A DNA stretch of 64,000 nt from Arthrobacter hankyongi (GCF_022012395.1 NZ_JAKLTQ010000009.1:1-64000); one strand, 5' to 3'; shown: positions 35,924 to 45,501, counted from the stretch's first letter. The notes: a model not told the origin generated them from the letters alone. Numbers and translations are program-made.

Positions 35924-35925
35924 TC

Positions 35926-37917
35926 CTAGCTGCAGCCGGTGATCCGGTACAGCCTCGCGTCCGGGCCCTGCTGGTCCACCAGCTCGAAACCCGCGGACCG
36001 GGTCAGGTGGTCCAGGCCGGCCACCTGGGCCGGCTTGTCCCAGCTCACTGACTGGTCGCCGAAGTCCAGGACGTACTGCACCTTGCGCTCGCGCACGATC
36101 GGGCAGATGGCCGGGTCCGTCTTCATCTCGTCCAGTTTCGCCACCAGCAGCTGGGCATCCGTCATCGGGGCGGTCTCGCCCGAGGGCAGCAGGGTCCGGA
36201 TCCCGGTGTACGCGTAGGACAAGGCGGCGCCGGTGAGCGGATCCCCGATGGTCATCGCGCCGGCGGGCACCCGTTCCGGCAGCCGCTCGATCAGGGCCAG
36301 TTCGTCCGATGACAGCAGCGGCGAGGTCGGGGTGAACCGGTACTTGGCGGCCGCGACCTCCACCCCGCGGGTAACGGCAAAGAACGGCACCACCGCCAGG
36401 CTCACCGCCACCAACAGCGCCGTGGCCGCCGGCCGCAGCCAGGCCTGCGGCGTCCGATCCCGCTTGACCAGCCAGGCGCGGAAGAAGGACCGGGCCGTGC
36501 TGGCCAGCGCGGTGCCGCCGATGGCTGCGGTGAGGAGCCCGGCCGCGGGCAGCAGGCCGGCAATCCGGAAGAAATCGTTGTAGAAGACGCCGGTGACCCA
36601 CCAGCGCAGTTCCGGGGCTTCCTTCCAGTTGCCCACCACAAAGAATGCCGCGGCGATCAGGTAGATGCCCAGCACCCAGCGGTTCCGCCGGGTGTTCAGC
36701 ACAACGGCGGCCCCCACCACGGTGAGCACCGTGGGCAGGACGGCCATCGGCCGGTCGATCGCCCCGTGGGTGAAGACCTCCACCAGCGAGCGCAGCACCT
36801 CGCCGAGGTTGTCCCAGTTCCGGGTGGCGCTGCGGCCCGGGCGGATGAGCACCCAGGCCACCACGACGGCGGCCAGGTAACCGGCCGCCAGCAGGCCGGC
36901 CGTGCGGCGGCGCCGTGCCGCCTCGGGGCCGGACGCCAGCCGCCGGGCGCGGCGCGCGGCGGCGAGGACCATTGGGACGGACAGGGCCAGCAGGGCCATG
37001 ACGGCGGCGGGATGGGACAGCGCCATCCCCGGCAGCACCGCGGCCAACGCCAGCGCGGCCGCCTCCGTGGACAGGGCCGCCGGAAGGCCCAGGCGCAGCA
37101 GTTGGATGACCAGGCCCAGGGCCACCGGCAGGATCGCCATGGAGAGCAGGAACGGGTAGACCACGCCGAATTCCAGCAGCAGGTAGGGGAAGGTGCTGTA
37201 GGCGGTGGCCAGCACCCCGGCCACCAGCAGCGACAGGGTCCGTTCGCCGGTGACCCGGCTGGCCAGGAACAGGCAGCCCAGCGGCCACAGGCAGGTGATG
37301 ACGACCAGGTTCGTCGCGTTGATCGCGGCCGGGATGGAAACACCGGAGGCGAGCTGGACCAGCGAGACCAGATCGTGCCAGCCGGCCGGATAGAAGGCGG
37401 TGCCGCCGGCGGTGCCCAGATAGCCCAGGGTCAGGGACGAGGCCTTGCCGGTGTCGGCAATGTAGCGCAGCGCGTTGAGGTGGAAGATGTTGTCGTGGGA
37501 CTGGGCGATGTTGCCCGGCGAGCCGAAGACGCCCAGCAGCACCACGCCCAGGAATACCGCCGGCACCGCCCACGCCAGCGCGATGGACCGCCAGGGCGCC
37601 GGCGGCGGAGCGGCCCGCGGATCGTGATGCACCCGGTAGCGCCAGCGGTGCAGCAGCAGCCGCCGGGCCAGTGCCAGCACGGCGGCGATGGCGGCGGTGA
37701 CCGCCAGCAGCAGCGGCCAGGACCAGGACCATCCGGTGAACCCGCCCAGTTCGGCGGCGATCACGATGGCCGTGACGCCCAGCGGCCCGGCCACGGCCAG
37801 CAGGGTCAGCCGGCGCAGGCCCAGGATGGCGCCCCAGATGAGGCCGGGACCGTAGAGGAAGAGGACCGCCAGCACCAGGGCAGGAATGGTCGACACCCAG
37901 TCCAGCACCCAGCTCAT
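35926..37917 (-). CDS. Large polytopic membrane protein (DUF6541-like)
   Basis: A 663-residue membrane protein with about 13 hydrophobic helices spread over residues 8-520, followed by a soluble C-terminal domain of about 130 residues. HDNIFHLNALRYIADTGKASSL at about 148-169 and FYPAGWHDLVSL follow the pattern of the first extracellular loop of GT-C-type glycosyltransferases and DUF6541 proteins. It may transfer sugars from lipid carriers for cell-envelope glycans, but no enzymatic proof is visible. GGGGGGA precedes the ATG. Confidence 0.8.
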   Translation of the reverse strand: MSWVLDWVSTIPALVLAVLFLYGPGLIWGAILGLRRLTLLAVAGPLGVTAIVIAAELGGFTGWSWSWPLLLAVTAAIAAVLALARRLLLHRWRYRVHHDPRAAPPPAPWRSIALAWAVPAVFLGVVLLGVFGSPGNIAQSHDNIFHLNALRYIADTGKASSLTLGYLGTAGGTAFYPAGWHDLVSLVQLASGVSIPAAINATNLVVITCLWPLGCLFLASRVTGERTLSLLVAGVLATAYSTFPYLLLEFGVVYPFLLSMAILPVALGLVIQLLRLGLPAALSTEAAALALAAVLPGMALSHPAAVMALLALSVPMVLAAARRARRLASGPEAARRRRTAGLLAAGYLAAVVVAWVLIRPGRSATRNWDNLGEVLRSLVEVFTHGAIDRPMAVLPTVLTVVGAAVVLNTRRNRWVLGIYLIAAAFFVVGNWKEAPELRWWVTGVFYNDFFRIAGLLPAAGLLTAAIGGTALASTARSFFRAWLVKRDRTPQAWLRPAATALLVAVSLAVVPFFAVTRGVEVAAAKYRFTPTSPLLSSDELALIERLPERVPAGAMTIGDPLTGAALSYAYTGIRTLLPSGETAPMTDAQLLVAKLDEMKTDPAICPIVRERKVQYVLDFGDQSVSWDKPAQVAGLDHLTRSAGFELVDQQGPDARLYRITGCS

Positions 37918-37945
37918 TGTCCCCCCTGAGGAATATCAGAGACCA

Positions 37946-38740
37946 TCATACGGTGGGGCCGGGCTGGCAGTGCGGGCAGTAGTACAGATCCCGCTGGTCC
38001 AGGTCGGTATTGCCCAGCAGGGTGTGCACCACCGGTCCGCCGCAGCGCCGGCAGGCCTGCCGGGCCCGCCCGTAGACCCAGTAGCCCCCGCCGCGGGGCA
38101 CCGGGCCGCCGGTGGTGCTGCGCGCGCCGCGGTCCTTGTTCGCCTCCAGCAGCCTCTTCGACAGGCCGACCAGCCACGGCAGGTCCGGCACCTGGCCCAC
38201 CGGGACGAGTGGATGCACCCCGGCCAGGAAACAGACCTCGCAGCGGTAGATGTTGCCGATGCCGGCCAGGTTGCGCTGGTCCAGCAGCGCCAGCCCCACC
38301 GGCCGGGCCGGATCCAGCCGGAGCCGGCGCAGCGCTTCGTCCTCGTCCCAGTCCGGGCCCAGCAGGTCCGGCCCAAGGTGTCCGACGACGTCATCCTCCT
38401 TCTCCCGCGGGACCACGTCCAGCAGCCCCAGCTGGAAGCCGACCGCTGTCGCCGCGGCGTTCTCCAGCACCACGCGGGCCTGGAAGCCGGGTTTGCGCCA
38501 GCGCTCGCCGGGCCGGTAGACCTGCCAGCTGCCCTCCATCTTCAGGTGCGAGTGGATGGTCAGGTCCCCGGTGCGGATCAGCAGGTGCTTGCCGCGGGAG
38601 ACCGCCTCCTCCACGGTCCGGCCGGACAGGTCCAGGGTGGCGTAGCGGGGCACCCGGAAGTCGGTGCGCAGCAGTTGGCTGCCGGCCAGGGCCGCGTGCA
38701 GCCGCCGGGCGGTGCGCCAGACGGTATCGCCCTCAGGCAC
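37946..38740 (-). CDS. Fpg/Nei-family DNA glycosylase (Nei2-like)
   Basis: A 264-residue base-excision repair enzyme. The mature N-terminus PEGDTVWRTARRL supplies the catalytic proline and glutamate; GDTV is typical of the actinobacterial Nei1/Nei2 branch that removes oxidised pyrimidines. The helix-two-turn-helix is near NLAGIGNIYRCEVCF, and the C-terminal zinc finger is CRRCGG to CPHC. GTG start at 38740, overlapping the end of lhr by 8 bp, so both DNA-repair genes share an mRNA. Fpg-like 8-oxoguanine activity is the less likely alternative. Confidence 0.9.
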   Translation of the reverse strand: MPEGDTVWRTARRLHAALAGSQLLRTDFRVPRYATLDLSGRTVEEAVSRGKHLLIRTGDLTIHSHLKMEGSWQVYRPGERWRKPGFQARVVLENAAATAVGFQLGLLDVVPREKEDDVVGHLGPDLLGPDWDEDEALRRLRLDPARPVGLALLDQRNLAGIGNIYRCEVCFLAGVHPLVPVGQVPDLPWLVGLSKRLLEANKDRGARSTTGGPVPRGGGYWVYGRARQACRRCGGPVVHTLLGNTDLDQRDLYYCPHCQPGPTV

Positions 38741-41700
38741 GGAACCGCAGCCCGCGCGGAGTGCCGTAGAAGCCGGCTCCGGCCAGCGCCCGGGCCAGCT
38801 CGGTGTCCAGCACCGGGGCGCCGTTGACCTTCTCCACCGCCATCTTGTCCGCGGCGCCGCGCCGGATCACCGCGACCAGCGCCTGCGCACACCGGGCCAG
38901 CACGTCGGGGTCCTCGGTGAAGGTCAGCAGCGTCTTGCCGCCGCGCTCCACGTACAGGGCCAGCTCCCCGTCCACCAGGATGACCAGGGCGCCGGCCTTG
39001 CGCCCGGGCCGGTGCCCGCCGTCGACGGCGGGCCAGGCCAGCGCGGCGCCGTACGGGTTGGCCGGGTCCGTGGCGGCCAGCGCGACGGCGGCCGGCGGGT
39101 TGGCCGCCTCCGGCTGCAGCTGGGGATCCTTGACGAACGAGCGCAGCCGGTCCACGGTGGCGGGCACGGCGAACTGGGCGGCGCCCAGATGCTCGATGAA
39201 GTAGCCTCGCCGGCAGCGGCCCATCTCTTCCAGCCGTGCCAGCACCTTGTACATCAGGGCGAAGCCGCCGGGCACGCCCTCGGCCCCGACCGCCCCGCGG
39301 GTCACCACGCCGTAGCGGTCCAGCAGCAGCTCCGCGGCGGCGTGGGCGCGGACGGTCGCGTCGGCCTCCGCCGCCGGCAGCAGGGACCAGCGCCCGCCGG
39401 CCAGCGGCGGGGCGCCGCGCGCGGGTGCCGCGCCGCCGCCGTCGTCGTGCCGCAGCCCCGCGCCGGAGGCAGCGCCGAGCCCGCGCAGCCGGCCTGCCCG
39501 GCGGAACCCGGCGGTCCGGGCCCGCGGGGTGGCCGGACGCTGCCGGTGCGCCGTGGTGCCGCCGGCGAGCAAGGCCCGGACCGGGGCGAAGGTGTCGTTG
39601 CCGATCCGACCGGCCCAGACCAGTTCCCAGAGCGCGGTGACCACCTCGGCATCAGGCGCCGGTGACCCGGCGGCGGCCAGCGCGTCGGCCAGTTGGCGGA
39701 AGAAATAGGCGCCGCCGGGCTGTCCCGTCGAGCCGCCGAGCGCGTTGAGCAGCTCGTACTGCAGCACGCTGGGCTCGAAGTCCGGCTGCGGGTTCAGTGT
39801 CAGGTCCGCCGTGTCGGCCAGGTGCAGGCTGATCCAGCCGTCGTTGCCCGGCAGCGAGCCGGCACCGGACCAGAGGACCTCGCCGGTGGCCATCAGCTCG
39901 TCCAGCATGGCCGGGCTGTAGTTGTCCACCCGCGAGGCCAGCACCAGCGGTTCCCAGGCCGAGGCCGGGATCGGCACGCCGGAGAGCTGGTCCACCACGG
40001 TGGCGATGCCGTCCAGCCCGCGCAGCCCGGCCCCGACATTCTGCCAGGCGGGCAGGAAGCGCCCGTAGGCCGCCGGCTCGACCGGCTCGACTTCCTTGCG
40101 CAGCGCGGCCAGCGACCGCCGCCGGATCCGGCGCAGCACCTCGACGTCGCACCACTCGTTCCCACCCGTCCCGGCTCCGGCGGGCCGGAATTCGCCTTCG
40201 ACCACGCGGCCGTCGCGCTGCAGCCGCTCCAGTGCGACGGCGACGACGGCGGGGCCCAGGCCCAGCCGTGCGGCGCACTCGGCGGCGGTGAAGGGCCCGT
40301 GGGTGCGGGCATAGCGGCCGACCAGGTCCCCAAGCGGGTCCGCGACCGGTTCGATGAAGGCCAGCGGCACACCCACCGGCAGCGGGACGCCGAGGGCATC
40401 GCGCAGCCGGGCGGCGTCCTCCACCGCGGCCCAGCGCGGGCTGCCGGCGATGTGGACCTGCAGTGCGCGGTTGGCGTGGACAAGTTCGGCCAACAGCGGC
40501 TCGACGTCGGCCTCGGTGACGGGACCGGCCTCCGGTGCCTGCACCCGCTCGGCGACCTCCACCGTCGTCAGCGGCCCGAGCAGGCGCAGCAGGTCCGCGA
40601 TGCCCTCGATCCCGCGCACTCTGCGGTCCTCGGTGAGCCGCTGCAGCTCGCGCTCGGTCTGCGCGATGACGCCCTCGTCCAGCAGTTCGCGCAGCTCGGC
40701 GCGGCCGAGCAGGTCGTTCAGCAGCGCCGGGTCCAGCGACAGCGCCGCCGCCCGGCGCTCGGCCAGCGGGGAATCGCCCTCGTAGAGGAAGGAGGCGACA
40801 TAGCCGAAGAGCAGGGAGCGGGCGAAGGGCGAGGGCTGCGGCGTCGTCGTTTCCACCATCCGCAGCTCGCGGCGCTCGATCCGCCCGGCAATGTCCTTCA
40901 GCGCCGGCAGGTCGTAGACATCCTGCAGGCACTCGCGCACGGTTTCGAGCACGATCGGGAAGGTGGGGTACTTGCGTGCGACGTCCAGTAGCTGGGCCGA
41001 GCGCTGGCGCTGCTGCCACAGCGGGGTGCGTTTGGCCGGGTTCTGCCGCGGCAGCAGCAGCGCACGGGCGGCGCATTCGCGGAAGCGCGAGGCGAACAGC
41101 GCCGAGCCGCCCACCTCGGCGGTGACGATCGTGTCCAGTTCCTCCGGGTCGAACAGGAACAAATCCGCCCCGGGCGGCTCGTCCTCCATCATCGGCACCC
41201 GCAGCACGATGCCGTCGTCGGCCGCCATCGCCGAGCCGTCCAGCCCGTAGCGCTGCTGCAGCCGGGCGCCCACGGCCAGCGCCCAGGGGGCATGCACGGG
41301 CAGGCCGAACGGGCTGTGCAGCACCACGCGCCAGTCGCCGAGTTCGTCGTGGAAACGTTCGACGACGAGGGCCCGGTCGCTGGGGATCACGTCGGTGGCC
41401 TGGCGCTGCTCGGCCAGGTAGGCCAGCAGGTTCCCCGCGGCCCAGTCGTCCAGCCCGCTGCCCGCCAGCCGGTCCCGGGCCGTGTCCTCGGCCAGGCCGG
41501 AGACTTCCCGGACGAAGCTGCCCAGCGCCCGGCCCAGTTCCACCGGCCGGCCCAGCGAGTCCCCCTTCCAGAAGGGCAGCTTGCCGGGCTGGCCGAAGGC
41601 GGGGGAGACCAGCACCCGGTCATGGGTGATGTCCTCGATCCGCCAGCTGGTGGCGCCGAGCGCGAAGACGTCGCCGACCCGGGACTCGTAGACCATCTCC

Positions 41701-43655
41701 TCGTCCAGCTCGCCGACCCGGCGGCCGCCTTTGTTTTTCGCATCGTCGGAACCGACCAGGTAGACGCCGAAGAGCCCGCGGTCCGGGATGGTGCCGCCGG
41801 AGGTGACGGCCAGCCGCTGGGCACCGGGCCGGCCGGTCAGGGTGCCGGCGATCCGGTCCCAGACGATCCGCGGGCGCAGTTCGGCGAACTCGTCCGAGGG
41901 GTAGCGTCCGGCCAGCAGGTCCAGGGTGGCCTCGAAGGCCGAGCGCGGCAGCGTGGCGAAGGGCGCCGAGCGGCGGACGACGTCGAACCATTCCTCCACG
42001 TCGATGCTGCCCAGCGCGGTGGCGGCCACGGTCTGCTGGGCCAGGATGTCCAGCGGGTTGGCCGGGATGGACAGCGGCTCGATCCGCCCGGAGAGCATCC
42101 GTTCCACGGTGACGGCGGTGTTGACCAGGTCCTGGCGGTGCTTGGGGAACAGCACGCCGCGGGAGACCTCGCCCACCTGGTGCCCGGCCCGGCCCACCCG
42201 CTGCAGCCCGCTGGCCACCGACTGCGGGGATTCGACCTGGACCACCAGGTCCACGGCGCCCATGTCGATGCCCAGCTCCAGGCTGGAGGTGGCCACGACG
42301 CAGCGCAGCCGCCCGGTCTTCAGGTCGTCCTCGATCAGGGCCCGCTGGTCCTTGCTGACCGAGCCATGGTGGGCGCGGGCCAGCACGGGCTCGGCTCCTG
42401 CGCTGGAGCCGGCCTGGGCCATGATCTGGGCCGGTGGTCTGGCGGCCTTTGGTATGGCCGCCTTGGGGACGCCGGATCGGCCCTCGGCCGGCGGCAACGA
42501 ACGTTCCTCGACTCCCAAAGCTCGCAAGCTCGCTTCGGGTCCCTCGTCGAGTCTCTTAGCGGCCGCGGACGGCCTTGCATTATTAAAGCCGCCTTCCCCG
42601 AGGTCCGGTCCGGTTTGCCAGGCGTCACCTGCCGCCGCCTGCCGTTCGGCCCAGATTTCGTTGAAGCGGGCGGTCAGCCGTTCGGCGAGCCGGCGGGAGT
42701 TGGCAAAGACGATGGTGGAGCGGTTCTCCGCGATCAGGTCCACGATCCGCTCCTCCACATGGGGCCAGATCGACGCCGGCTGCGGGTTCGGATCCAGTTC
42801 GTCCGCCGGCGGCGGGACCAGGGCGGTCATATCCTCCACCGGCACGGCCACGGTCAGGTCCCAGCTCTTGGCCGCCGGCGGCGCCACGATTTCCACCGGC
42901 GAGTTCCCGCCGAGGAACCGGGCCACGGTGTCCAGCGGTTCCACCGTGGCGGACAGCCCGATGCGCTGGGCGGGCCGGACCAGCAGCGCGTCCAGACGCT
43001 CCAGCGAGACGGCCAGGTGCGCCCCGCGCTTGGTCCCGGCCACGGCATGGACCTCGTCCAGGATCACCGTGTCCACGGCCGCCAAGGTCTCGCGCGCCTT
43101 GGAGGTCAGCATCAGGAACAGTGACTCCGGCGTCGTAATCAGGATGTCCGGCGGGTGGCTGAGCAGCTTCCGCCGCTCGGCGGCGGGGGTGTCCCCGGAG
43201 CGCACGCCCACGGTGACCGGCGGCGCGGGCAGTCCGAGGCGCTTGGCGGTCTGGGTGATGCCGATCAGCGGGGCGCGCAGGTTGCGTTCAACGTCGACCC
43301 CGAGGGCCTTCAGCGGGGAAATATAGAGCACCCGGGTCCCGCGCGATCCCTGCTTCGGCCGGGCCGGCAGTTCTTCGATGGGCAGTTCCGGGGCCTCGCC
43401 GGCGGCCTGCAGGAAGCCGTCCAGCGCCCACAGGAAGGCCGCCAGCGTCTTGCCGGAGCCGGTGGGGGCGACCACCAGGGCATGGGAGCCGTGCGAGATC
43501 GCCGTCCAGGCGCCGGCCTGGGCGGGGGTGGGCGCGCTGAAGGCACCGGCGAACCACTGCCGGGTGGCCGGGGAAAACCTCTCCAGGACGGCCAGGTCTG
43601 CTGCCTGCTGCGCGTTTGTTCCGATGTATCCGAGACTATCGCCCGCTGCCGACAA
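38733..43655 (-). CDS. lhr: Lhr-type ATP-dependent helicase
   Basis: A protein of about 1640 residues, full-length Lhr-Extended: a superfamily 2 helicase core followed by winged-helix, Lhr-core and C-terminal domains. Walker A APTGSGKTLAAFL near residue 65, DEVH in VILDEVHAVAGTKRG, AHHGSVSKDQ, and SSLELGIDMGAVDLVVQV and QRVGRAGHQVG for motifs V and VI. It unwinds DNA 3' to 5' and acts in DNA-damage tolerance. Two low-complexity insertions stand out: one at 42440-42610 (between the RecA lobes), holding a repeat-derived palindrome, and one near 39430-39560. The start is uncertain; the TTG at 43655 is a guess, since no ATG or GTG with a ribosome site was found. Overlaps nei. Confidence 0.9.
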   Translation of the reverse strand: MSAAGDSLGYIGTNAQQAADLAVLERFSPATRQWFAGAFSAPTPAQAGAWTAISHGSHALVVAPTGSGKTLAAFLWALDGFLQAAGEAPELPIEELPARPKQGSRGTRVLYISPLKALGVDVERNLRAPLIGITQTAKRLGLPAPPVTVGVRSGDTPAAERRKLLSHPPDILITTPESLFLMLTSKARETLAAVDTVILDEVHAVAGTKRGAHLAVSLERLDALLVRPAQRIGLSATVEPLDTVARFLGGNSPVEIVAPPAAKSWDLTVAVPVEDMTALVPPPADELDPNPQPASIWPHVEERIVDLIAENRSTIVFANSRRLAERLTARFNEIWAERQAAAGDAWQTGPDLGEGGFNNARPSAAAKRLDEGPEASLRALGVEERSLPPAEGRSGVPKAAIPKAARPPAQIMAQAGSSAGAEPVLARAHHGSVSKDQRALIEDDLKTGRLRCVVATSSLELGIDMGAVDLVVQVESPQSVASGLQRVGRAGHQVGEVSRGVLFPKHRQDLVNTAVTVERMLSGRIEPLSIPANPLDILAQQTVAATALGSIDVEEWFDVVRRSAPFATLPRSAFEATLDLLAGRYPSDEFAELRPRIVWDRIAGTLTGRPGAQRLAVTSGGTIPDRGLFGVYLVGSDDAKNKGGRRVGELDEEMVYESRVGDVFALGATSWRIEDITHDRVLVSPAFGQPGKLPFWKGDSLGRPVELGRALGSFVREVSGLAEDTARDRLAGSGLDDWAAGNLLAYLAEQRQATDVIPSDRALVVERFHDELGDWRVVLHSPFGLPVHAPWALAVGARLQQRYGLDGSAMAADDGIVLRVPMMEDEPPGADLFLFDPEELDTIVTAEVGGSALFASRFRECAARALLLPRQNPAKRTPLWQQRQRSAQLLDVARKYPTFPIVLETVRECLQDVYDLPALKDIAGRIERRELRMVETTTPQPSPFARSLLFGYVASFLYEGDSPLAERRAAALSLDPALLNDLLGRAELRELLDEGVIAQTERELQRLTEDRRVRGIEGIADLLRLLGPLTTVEVAERVQAPEAGPVTEADVEPLLAELVHANRALQVHIAGSPRWAAVEDAARLRDALGVPLPVGVPLAFIEPVADPLGDLVGRYARTHGPFTAAECAARLGLGPAVVAVALERLQRDGRVVEGEFRPAGAGTGGNEWCDVEVLRRIRRRSLAALRKEVEPVEPAAYGRFLPAWQNVGAGLRGLDGIATVVDQLSGVPIPASAWEPLVLASRVDNYSPAMLDELMATGEVLWSGAGSLPGNDGWISLHLADTADLTLNPQPDFEPSVLQYELLNALGGSTGQPGGAYFFRQLADALAAAGSPAPDAEVVTALWELVWAGRIGNDTFAPVRALLAGGTTAHRQRPATPRARTAGFRRAGRLRGLGAASGAGLRHDDGGGAAPARGAPPLAGGRWSLLPAAEADATVRAHAAAELLLDRYGVVTRGAVGAEGVPGGFALMYKVLARLEEMGRCRRGYFIEHLGAAQFAVPATVDRLRSFVKDPQLQPEAANPPAAVALAATDPANPYGAALAWPAVDGGHRPGRKAGALVILVDGELALYVERGGKTLLTFTEDPDVLARCAQALVAVIRRGAADKMAVEKVNGAPVLDTELARALAGAGFYGTPRGLRFRA
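42507..42551 (-). repeat. Repeat-derived palindrome inside lhr
   Basis: Bounded by CTCGAC and GTCGAG. The minus strand reads CGAGGGACCC followed by GCGAGC elements as in module 1 of the dispersed repeat. It is translated in frame as part of the linker between the Lhr RecA lobes (residues like RLDEGPEASLRALGVEERS). Confidence 0.6.
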
Positions 43656-43675
43656 GCCGCACCGGCACCTCTTCC

Positions 43676-43739
43676 CAAACTTGGGCGGGATAGTTGTGGT
43701 TATCCCGCTGGATAACCACAACTATCCCGCCCAAGTTTG
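43676..43739. repeat. Perfect 30-bp inverted repeat (hairpin family, copy 2)
   Basis: Left arm 43676-43705 and right arm 43710-43739 are exact reverse complements with loop CGCT. The outer arms contain TTGGGCGGGATAG / CTATCCCGCCCAAGTTT as in the repeat at 32426-32479. The inner 12 bp (TTGTGGTTATCC) is unrelated. It lies between the DUF4232 lipoprotein gene and the start of lhr, both on the minus strand. Confidence 0.93.
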
Positions 43740-43761
43740 TGATGGGAGGGAAAACCGGGCC

Positions 43762-44412
43762 CTACGGGGCCTGGAAGGTGCCCACGGTCATCAGGACGAT
43801 CTTCTCGTTCGCGCAGCCGAGCGTGGACTGCGGCGCCACCAGCGAGGCCGTGTCGTTCGGCGGGTAGACCCGGACGCCGGCGACCTCGGTCGGCTGGCAC
43901 TCCGTGCCGTAGTTCTGCGCATTGGTCTGCTGCACCTCGGCGACGGCGCTGCCGCCGGGGGCCACCGTCACCGCCGTCACCGCAGCGTCCGGATTGCGGT
44001 CGGCCGGTGCGCCTACCTGCTTGCCGGCGGCATCCACGTAGGACAGCCCCGGGTAACCGCGCAGCGTGCACGCGGTGGTGCCGGTGTTCGCCAGGACCAC
44101 ATTGCGGTAGACGCTGCCGGCAGCCCCGCCGCCGGGCTGGGTGACGATGCTGGCCTTGAGTTGGGCGGCTTTGCAGTCGCCGCCGGTACCCATGGCTCCG
44201 CCGGTGGCCGGGGCCGATGCGGTGGCGGCCGGGGTCGACGCAGCGGTGGTCGGCGTGCCTGAGGCGGTGGCCGCCGCGGAGGCGGACGCGGGGCTGCTGG
44301 CCGCATTGGAGCCCGTGGGGACCAGGCTCTGGGGCTGCCCGCAGCCGGTCAGGCAGAGGACCGCTCCCGCCGACGCTGCTGCCATTGCCGTCCACCAACG
44401 GTTGCGTTTCAT
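43762..44412 (-). CDS. DUF4232 lipoprotein
   Basis: A 216-residue secreted lipoprotein. Signal peptide with lipobox LTGC (Cys24), then a Ser/Ala/Thr-rich linker of about 50 residues and a DUF4232 domain (about 78-216) starting DCKAAQLKAS, with NVVLANTGTTACTLRGYPGLSYVD as the family core. Four cysteines probably form two disulfides. It has no known enzymatic role. GGAGGAATC precedes the ATG. Confidence 0.88.
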   Translation of the reverse strand: MKRNRWWTAMAAASAGAVLCLTGCGQPQSLVPTGSNAASSPASASAAATASGTPTTAASTPAATASAPATGGAMGTGGDCKAAQLKASIVTQPGGGAAGSVYRNVVLANTGTTACTLRGYPGLSYVDAAGKQVGAPADRNPDAAVTAVTVAPGGSAVAEVQQTNAQNYGTECQPTEVAGVRVYPPNDTASLVAPQSTLGCANEKIVLMTVGTFQAP

Positions 44413-44552
44413 GATTCCTCCGTCGCCCCGAACACTGCGTTACCACCCCATTATGCGTGCGCCGGGGCCGGCGGGCGCCCAGCCGGGCTGCCGTTTCCCC
44501 AAGTCACCGGCAATTTATTTGGCCGGCCTGCCGGGCGCGGGCAGCTTCGCGG

Positions 44553-44582
44553 GCCGTGGCCCCGGAAATCCGGGGCCACGGC
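44553..44582 (-). terminator. Hairpin downstream of ycnI
   Basis: A perfect 13-bp stem (GCCGTGGCCCCGG with its complement) and AAAT loop, about 65 bp past the ycnI stop codon. No clear T-run on the minus strand. Confidence 0.5.
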
Positions 44583-44647
44583 GTGCGGCGGTGTTCGCTG
44601 TGGTGCGCGATGGTGCCGGTGCCTGCTGCGAAGCGGCGGGGTCCGGA

Positions 44648-45370
44648 CTAGTTCTTCTGCTTGCGGGTGCGCAGCAGCGCGGCGCCGCCGGCCACCAGTC
44701 CGAGCAGGCCGGCGACCAGACCGGTCCAGCCCGCGGCGGCCGAGCCGCCGTCGCTGCTGGTCGCGGAGGCGGGTTCGGCCGCCACCTCGTGGGCCGCCGC
44801 TGCGCCGTGGCCGTCCCCGTCCGCGGATGCCGCGGTGACGGTGAAGGTGGGAGCCGGGGATTCCAGGTCGTGGTCGTCCTGGCCGGCGGCCGGGACCTGT
44901 GCCCAGTCCGTCTTGCCCTTCTCACAGGTCTGCAGCACCGGGAAGGCCAGGGTCTTGCCCTCGGCGGCCGGCACCTTCACCTGCACCTGCAGGGTGTCGC
45001 GGATGCCGTCGGGCAGCGGGGTCTTGGCGGTGTAGACGATCTTGCTGGTCCGCTCGGTGATGGTGGTCCCGGACTCCAGTTTCTTCGGGGCGTCCAGCTT
45101 TTCGGTCACCTTTTTGACCTCCCAGCCCGGGTGGGCCGTGGGGGTGGCGTCATCCAGTTCGGCCGGCAGGGAGATGGCGATGCCGGTGGTCGGGGAGCCG
45201 TCGCAGCCGTGCGCGAAGGAGAAGGTCAGCACCGAGGTGGACCCGGCCGCGGTGCTGTCCGGGGTCACATGCACGTGGGCCGAGGCGGCGGAGGCCCCGG
45301 CGGCGAGCAGGCCGGCGGTGGCGGCGGCGGTCAGGGCGGTCTTCAGGGTACGGCGGGAGGAGGTGTTCAT
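44648..45370 (-). CDS. ycnI: YcnI-family (DUF1775) copper-related exported protein
   Basis: A 240-residue exported, membrane-anchored protein. The signal peptide is predicted to be cut in ASA|HVHVTPDS, leaving an N-terminal His that in Bacillus YcnI binds Cu(II) as part of a monohistidine brace. The YcnI domain spans about 30-180 (HPGWEVKKVTEKLD, LQVQVKVPAAEGKTLAFPVLQTCEKG), and a C-terminal helix (GWTGLVAGLLGLVAGGAALL) before RTRKQKN anchors it. GAAAGG precedes the ATG. It follows the small membrane protein gene; no copC or ycnJ is adjacent. Confidence 0.9.
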   Translation of the reverse strand: MNTSSRRTLKTALTAAATAGLLAAGASAASAHVHVTPDSTAAGSTSVLTFSFAHGCDGSPTTGIAISLPAELDDATPTAHPGWEVKKVTEKLDAPKKLESGTTITERTSKIVYTAKTPLPDGIRDTLQVQVKVPAAEGKTLAFPVLQTCEKGKTDWAQVPAAGQDDHDLESPAPTFTVTAASADGDGHGAAAAHEVAAEPASATSSDGGSAAAGWTGLVAGLLGLVAGGAALLRTRKQKN

Positions 45371-45462
45371 GGCAGTGCCTTTCAATGGCGCGCGGGCGCG
45401 CGCAGGAACAGTAAGAGGGAAAGTACGGCCGGAGCCGGAAACTGTTGAGCGTGCGCAGCCCG

Positions 45463-45500
45463 CCCCGCACGCTTTGCGCACGGGGACCCCTGGCTGCTCG
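45463..45500 (-). repeat. Dispersed palindromic repeat, partial copy D
   Basis: The second module (near-palindrome CCCCGCACGC...GCGCACGGGG) is complete; module 1 is reduced to a degenerate GCTCGCTT. It sits in the gap between the small membrane protein gene and ycnI. Confidence 0.7.
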
Positions 45501-45501
45501 C

